This document shows, in pieces, positions 58,099-62,796 of a stretch of 62,796 nucleotides of DNA. The number at the start of each line of letters is the position of its first letter. Position 1 is the stretch's first letter. The DNA comes from Corinectria fuckeliana (lineage: Eukaryota; Ascomycota; Sordariomycetes; Hypocreales; Nectriaceae). Location: positions 1-62,796 of the forward strand of contig WPDH01000166.1 of assembly GCA_019137255.1 (NCBI GenBank), in the 5' to 3' direction. The translations under genes and the position numbers were made by a program. The notes under the pieces are model-generated. The model did not search any database. It had not been told where the DNA came from and was given only the letters and a program-made list of their open reading frames with translations.

Positions 58099-59837
58099 AT
58101 GACTTCTGACCAGTAAGTCTCCAGAAAGACTATCGTTAACTAGAAATGCGCATTGCTAATGTGAATCCTTCATGCGTATAGCAAGGTACTCATGCTCGGA
58201 GCGGGCTTCGTCGCACGGCCGACGTTGGATATCCTTAGCGAGGCCGGGATCTCCGTGACAGTCGGTATGCGAGCAGTTTACTTTCGCAATTCGTTCTTTC
58301 GTCTTCCCTTCTTCAATTGTTGCTGCGTACTTGCTTGACTAAGCCCTCGTCTGCTGACTCGATGTCTTATAGCTTGCAGAGCCGTCGATAGCGCCAAGAA
58401 GCTCGCCGAGGGCGTCAAACTCGCCAGCCCTGTCTCGCTCGATGTCACCGACGACCAGGCCCTCGACGCCGCCGTCGCCCAGCACGACTTGATTATCAGC
58501 CTGATCCCATACACGTTCCACGCGGCGGTGATCAAGTCAGCCATCCGCAACAAGAAGCATGTCGTGACGACAAGTTACGTGTCGCCCGCCATGATGGAGC
58601 TTGACGCGGAGGCTAAGGCGGCGGGTATAACCGTCATGAACGAGATAGGCCTTGATCCAGTGAGTTGCACCACGCACAGAATTCTTCAGTCTACAAATCG
58701 AACACAGCACCACACAAGCTGGTGTCATACGTACGGAACTAACCATGATACTAAAGGGCATCGACCATCTATACGCCATCAAGACCATCAACGAGGTGCA
58801 CCAGGCGGGCGGCAAAATCCTTGAATTTAAAAGTTACTGCGGCGGTTTACCAGCGGCAGAAAACTCAGACAACCCGCTCGGTTACAAGTTCTCCTGGTCG
58901 TCGCGCGGCGTGCTACTGGCGCTGCGTAACGCAGGCAAGTGGTGGCAGGATGGCAAGGTGGTGGACGTGGCAGGCAAGGATCTGATGGGCACCGCGAAGC
59001 CCTACTTCATCTACCCGGGCTACGCTTTCGTGGCGTACCCTAACCGAGACTCGACGCCTTACAAGGAACGCTACAACATCCCCGAGGCCCAGACGGTAGT
59101 GCGCGGCACCCTACGGTACCAGGGCTTCCCACAATTTTTGCGCGTGCTGGTAGACCTCGGCTTTCTCGAGGACACGCCGCTCGAAGCGCTCACTAAGCCT
59201 ATTGTGTGGGAGGAAGCGACAAAGGCCATCATCGGCGCGGCGTCGGCAGGTGCCGCGGATCTAGAGGCCAAAATTCTCTCCGTGGCCAAGTTCGATTCGC
59301 ATGAGGAGCAGCAGCGCATCCTCAGCGGGCTACAATGGCTTGGCCTGTTCTCAAAGGAGCCTATCACGCCTAGGGGCACCCCTCTGGACACACTGTGCGC
59401 GACACTGGAGCAGAAGATGCAGTATGAGCAGGGGGAGCGTGATTTGGTCATGCTGCAGCACAAGTTTGTCATCGAGCACCATGACGGCCGGCGTGAGACG
59501 CGCACGTCGACGCTGTGCGAGAATGGCGACCCCAAGAAATATTTTGCTATGTCTCGTTTAGTTGGGACGCCTTGTGCAATTGGCAAGTTTACTGTGGCTA
59601 TGAATGACAGTATGAGAAATGCTAACACTATCGTTCAACAGCTGCTAAACTAGTACTTGATGGCACTATTTCTGATAAAGGAGTCCTTGCGCCATTGAAC
59701 GAGAGCATCAATGAGCCACTAATGCGAGCACTTCGCGAGAATCATGGGTCAGTTCTTTTGACATGTCTTTTCAAGTGCGTACTAATGCAGCATGTAGGAT
59801 CGAGTGTCACGAAAAAGTTGTCACCTACCAGCAGTAG
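58099..59837 (+). CDS. lys9: Saccharopine dehydrogenase (NADP+, L-glutamate-forming)
   Basis: This enzyme catalyses the penultimate step of the fungal alpha-aminoadipate lysine pathway, forming saccharopine from aminoadipate semialdehyde and glutamate. Exons read as 58099-58112, 58182-58264, 58373-58659, 58757-59582, 59642-59747 and 59798-59837, giving 451 residues, the expected length. The Rossmann motif is KVLMLGAGFVARPTLDILSE. Then come LIISLIPYTFH, KKHVVTTSYVSPAMMELD, MNEIGLDPGIDHL and the substrate region SYCGGLPAAENSDNPLGYKFSWS. Exon 1 is only 14 nt. Intron 5 uses a GC donor (G|GCAAGT); splicing it restores AAKLVLDGTISDKGVLAP and the tail GIECHEKVVTYQQ. If intron 5 is retained the protein ends at 59653 (426 residues). 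Confidence 0.95.
59583..59641 (+). other. GC-AG intron in lys9
   Basis: The donor is GGCAAGT, the branch-like GCTAACAC and the acceptor CAACAG. Splicing is required for the conserved C-terminus; retention leads to a stop 71 nt into the read-through. Confidence 0.85.
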
Positions 59838-61162
59838 TGCGACGACAAAATTCAGCTTAATATCCAGTCGATTTTCTTAAGTTCCTCGAAAAACCCCGAT
59901 TATTCAACGTCTTGGTGAAAATGTGGCGTTTGTGAAAAAAGAAGCGTGTGTGTAGGTGGTTTCAGTAAAAGGCATATCAAGTCATGTGTTAACGCGATGC
60001 GCTCACTGCGAGAAAATCTTAAGCCTGTACTAGTAGTTAAGACTCGCCGCCCGCGAGCCCTGATTGCATTAACCTGGGACTAAGAACAGGAGAAATACAG
60101 TCTTGCTACGCCTAATTCTTTAATATATTTTGTCCGCAACATAGTATTCTATCTATAACAGGATTCTTATATATCTAAACAGTTACTACTGTCCTATATG
60201 TTTAGATAGACTTAATTTTCTTAGAACTAAAACTCCTTAGAGGATTATAAGTCTTAAGTGTTAAGATATCTAACTAAAAGACTAAAAGACTAGTAGCTTT
60301 TATAGTAAAGTATAAAGTATATATTCTTATTATTTACAGCTTATCTTACTTATACTTAAGAAATTATAAGTAGTTAGCTTATCTATTTAGCTTAAGCTTA
60401 AGATATACTATTAGACTAAAAGTAAATAATAAACTAGTTAATTATCTTAGCTATATATTTTTATTTTATTATAGTTATTTATTATTTATTTATACTTTAT
60501 AGACTTAGAAGGTAAATAGTGCTTTTATTTTATATAGATATAGAAAAAACTATAAAATTAGATAAAAACCTATATCCTTTATATAGCAGACCTAGGTTAG
60601 GCCTCTTATACTATTACTATATATAAGTAAATAGTCTTTTTGCTAAGACTAGAATTATCTTATTTCCTAGAGGGCTAGAAAAAAAGTTAAAAAGAGAGAA
60701 AGAGAGAAAAAGAAAAGAAAAAAAGGAAATAAAAAGAAAAAAAGAGGTAAAAAAGAGAGAACTAGTTAACTAAATATTAAGCACTTAGTCTACTATAAGA
60801 GTAGAGTAGTTAAGTATTAAGATTATACTAGTTAGGTAAGTTTAAGTTGCTTTATAGTTATAGCTAAAAGCTTAGAATTTTAAGTGGGTAAAATTAGCTA
60901 TTAATAAGTTAGCTAGCTGTTAGTAAGTTAGCTAGTAGTATAGTTATTAGTAGCTAAAGGCTAATATAAACTTAACACTTAACAGCTGTTAGCAGCTGTT
61001 AGCAGCTATACAGATTTTTATTATTTATTATTTAGTCTCTTAGACTATAATATCTTTCTTTTTTTCTTCTCTTTTTAATACCTTTATAAGTAGTTTTCTC
61101 TCTAGGCTTTTTATTAGGCTTATATTAGCTTTAAGTCTTAAATATATNNTAAGAATAATAAC

Positions 61163-61198
<36 letters not shown>

Positions 61199-62796
61199 GA
61201 TAATAAACTTAGTATAGTCTCTTAGTAAGAGAGATATAATTATATATACTAATCTGTTTATATATAAATTCTAATAATAATAATATAATAATACTAGCTA
61301 TAAGAGTAAGTTTTTTTACTATAAATCTGCTATATATCTAAGCTAATTCTATATAAACTAAGAGAAAAAGATAAGCTAAGATAAAAAGTACTACTACTTT
61401 AAGAGAGAAGTTTACTATTTTAGTAAGAGTAGTATAAGCTATCTTTTATTTTATATATATTATATAAATAGGTAAGAATAGTATAATAGGTTTTTACTAA
61501 GACTAGGTAAATACTATAGTAGATAGCTATATAGCTTATACCTATATATATAAAATATATAAAGCCCTGCTATTTACTACTATTACTACTATCTAAGCCT
61601 TAATAGAGGCTCTCTAGTAAGAGAGGGGTGCTAATAATATAAGTATAAGTTAGTTTTATAGTATATATATAAGCTAATAGTATATAAGAGGAGAAGCTTA
61701 AAAGGCTTAAAGATATAGCCTTTTAGGTAAAGAGTTAAGCTCTTAAATATATATATATTATACTTATAGTAGTAACTATAAGCCTAATATCTAACTAGTT
61801 TAATATACTAGTTAGTAGGATTAACTATATTACTAAAGTGCTTAAGTGTTTTAAATATATTATAGTTTTAGCTCTTACCTGTCTAAAGAGTGTTCTTATT
61901 CTTATAACAGTTAGGTTATTAGCTTTTAAGAGAACTAGTAAGAAGGATAGTAATAATAATAATAAGGCTAGTAAGGCTAGTAATAATATTACTACTAGTA
62001 AAAATAAGAAGAAGAGTAATATAAATATATAAGGTTAGATAGTAAGTGGTAAAAGTGTGATTATAGTTATTTAACTTTAAGTATTTATACTATCTTACTT
62101 ATAAAAATACTATTTAATTTTAATTTAATTTAATTTATTTATATACTATTTTAACTTTATAGTTATTTAGACCTTTTTCTAAGTAGTTTAGACTAGTTTA
62201 TAATAAAAGAGAAAAACCTAATAGTAAGCTATAAGATAAAAAACCTTTTACTACTCTTACCTAAGAGGAAACTAAGTTAAGCTTAGTATATATATATAAT
62301 AGTATAAGTTTTAAGTAAGTTTACTTTATAAGAAAAGCTAGTTATATACTTATATTAATAAATTCTTATAAGGCTTTACTTAAATTATATATTAAAATTT
62401 AATTAATCTTAAGTTAAGTTTAAGTTACTTATACTACTTATTTTTCTTATCTTTTTAGGTATTATTCTTATTACTAACTAGTATTAGTATATTTTTTCTA
62501 ACTTTTAATAGTATTTACTCTCTTAGTTAGTTAATTAGTCTAAATACTATAAGAGCTAAACCTAAACTTATATTTAGTTTAGCTTAAAACTACTTTAAAA
62601 GCTACTTAAGCTCTTTTTAAGCTAGGTAGTTTAATACTATAGTTAGTATTAGTATTAATACTATTATATCTTATAATAAGTATACTATATATTTATACTA
62701 CTTACTTATTTATTTATTTATTTATACTTTATAAACTTAAAAGATAAATAGTACTTTTATTTTATATAAATATAAGAAAAACTATAAAATTAGATA
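59838..62796. repeat. RIP-degraded AT-rich repeat block (right end)
   Basis: About 200 bp after lys9 the composition switches to nearly pure A/T with stops in all frames. About 60480-61300 is the reverse complement of the first 930 bases, including the 200-bp unit and the TAA microsatellite (61157-61196). Two undetermined bases lie at 61148-61149. A further partial copy of the 200-bp unit is cut by the window end (about 62711-62796). An open frame at 61838-62032 is low-complexity Asn/Ser/Lys and not a gene. Confidence 0.85.
60480..61300 (-). repeat. Inverted copy of the left-end block
   Basis: This segment reads backwards along bases 1-930. The match includes the start TAGCTAGTATTATTAT, the ATATAAACAGATTAGTA segment, the CTGCTAATAGCTGC run and the 200-bp unit. 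Mismatches are mainly C/T and G/A. It is probably the same transposon family inserted in opposite orientation. Confidence 0.75.

Noticed and set aside
61838..62032. 64-codon open frame in the right AT block
   Set aside because: It is low complexity (Asn/Ser/Lys/Thr) inside RIP-mutated repeat DNA. It survives by chance.

Overview
The window looks like nuclear DNA of a filamentous ascomycete (Pezizomycotina, most likely a sordariomycete; I cannot fix the genus). The genes have short introns (mostly 50-120 nt) with GTRAGT-type donors and CTRAC-like branch sites. Several products are fungal-type orthologues: Gaa1, Rpn9, the complex I 40 kDa subunit, Efm5, Ubp8, Ytp1-like, Rad54, Rsc1/2-like, Otu1 and Lys9. 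The non-genic blocks are almost pure A/T, rich in TpA and full of stops in every frame, which is what repeat-induced point mutation (RIP) leaves behind. Exon coordinates below come from reading splice sites by eye and checking phase; the totals give whole codons for every multi-exon gene.

Layout. 1-3.1 kb: RIP-degraded AT block. 3.1-8.6 kb: normal-composition DNA with gene remnants. 8.6-11.4 kb: mitochondrial aconitase. 12.5-24.0 kb: one 11.5-kb Mutator-like DNA transposon, with 89-bp terminal inverted repeats and a 9-bp target duplication, split by a complete but RIP-killed 7.5-kb Ty3/Gypsy chromovirus with 205-bp LTRs and a 5-bp duplication. 24.3-59.8 kb: a gene-dense island with rbd2-like rhomboid, gaa1, rpn9, nuo40, efm5, ubp8, a metallo-beta-lactamase-fold hydrolase, a ytp1-like gene, rsa3-like, rad54, a small unknown ORF, a mitochondrial carrier, an rsc1/2-like gene, otu1, a UsgS-like membrane protein gene and lys9. 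A 511-bp Harbinger-type MITE lies before lys9. 59.8-62.8 kb: a second AT block that carries an inverted copy of the left-end block.

The genes are housekeeping functions and do not form a pathway cluster: TCA cycle and lysine synthesis, respiration, proteasome, SAGA deubiquitination, chromatin remodelling, recombination repair, GPI anchoring and ERAD-type deubiquitination. Neighbouring pairs alternate between divergent (rpn9/nuo40, ubp8/MBL, rsc/otu1) and convergent (efm5/ubp8, ytp1-like/rsa3-like, otu1/usgS-like).

I found no convincing new multi-gene system. The most notable signals are the nested transposon with palindrome-bearing ends, the MITE and its RIP-mutated relative 54 kb away, inverted repeat blocks at both window ends, two GC-AG introns (one giving an alternative Lys9 C-terminus if retained), a 14-nt internal exon in nuo40, and several decayed gene remnants.
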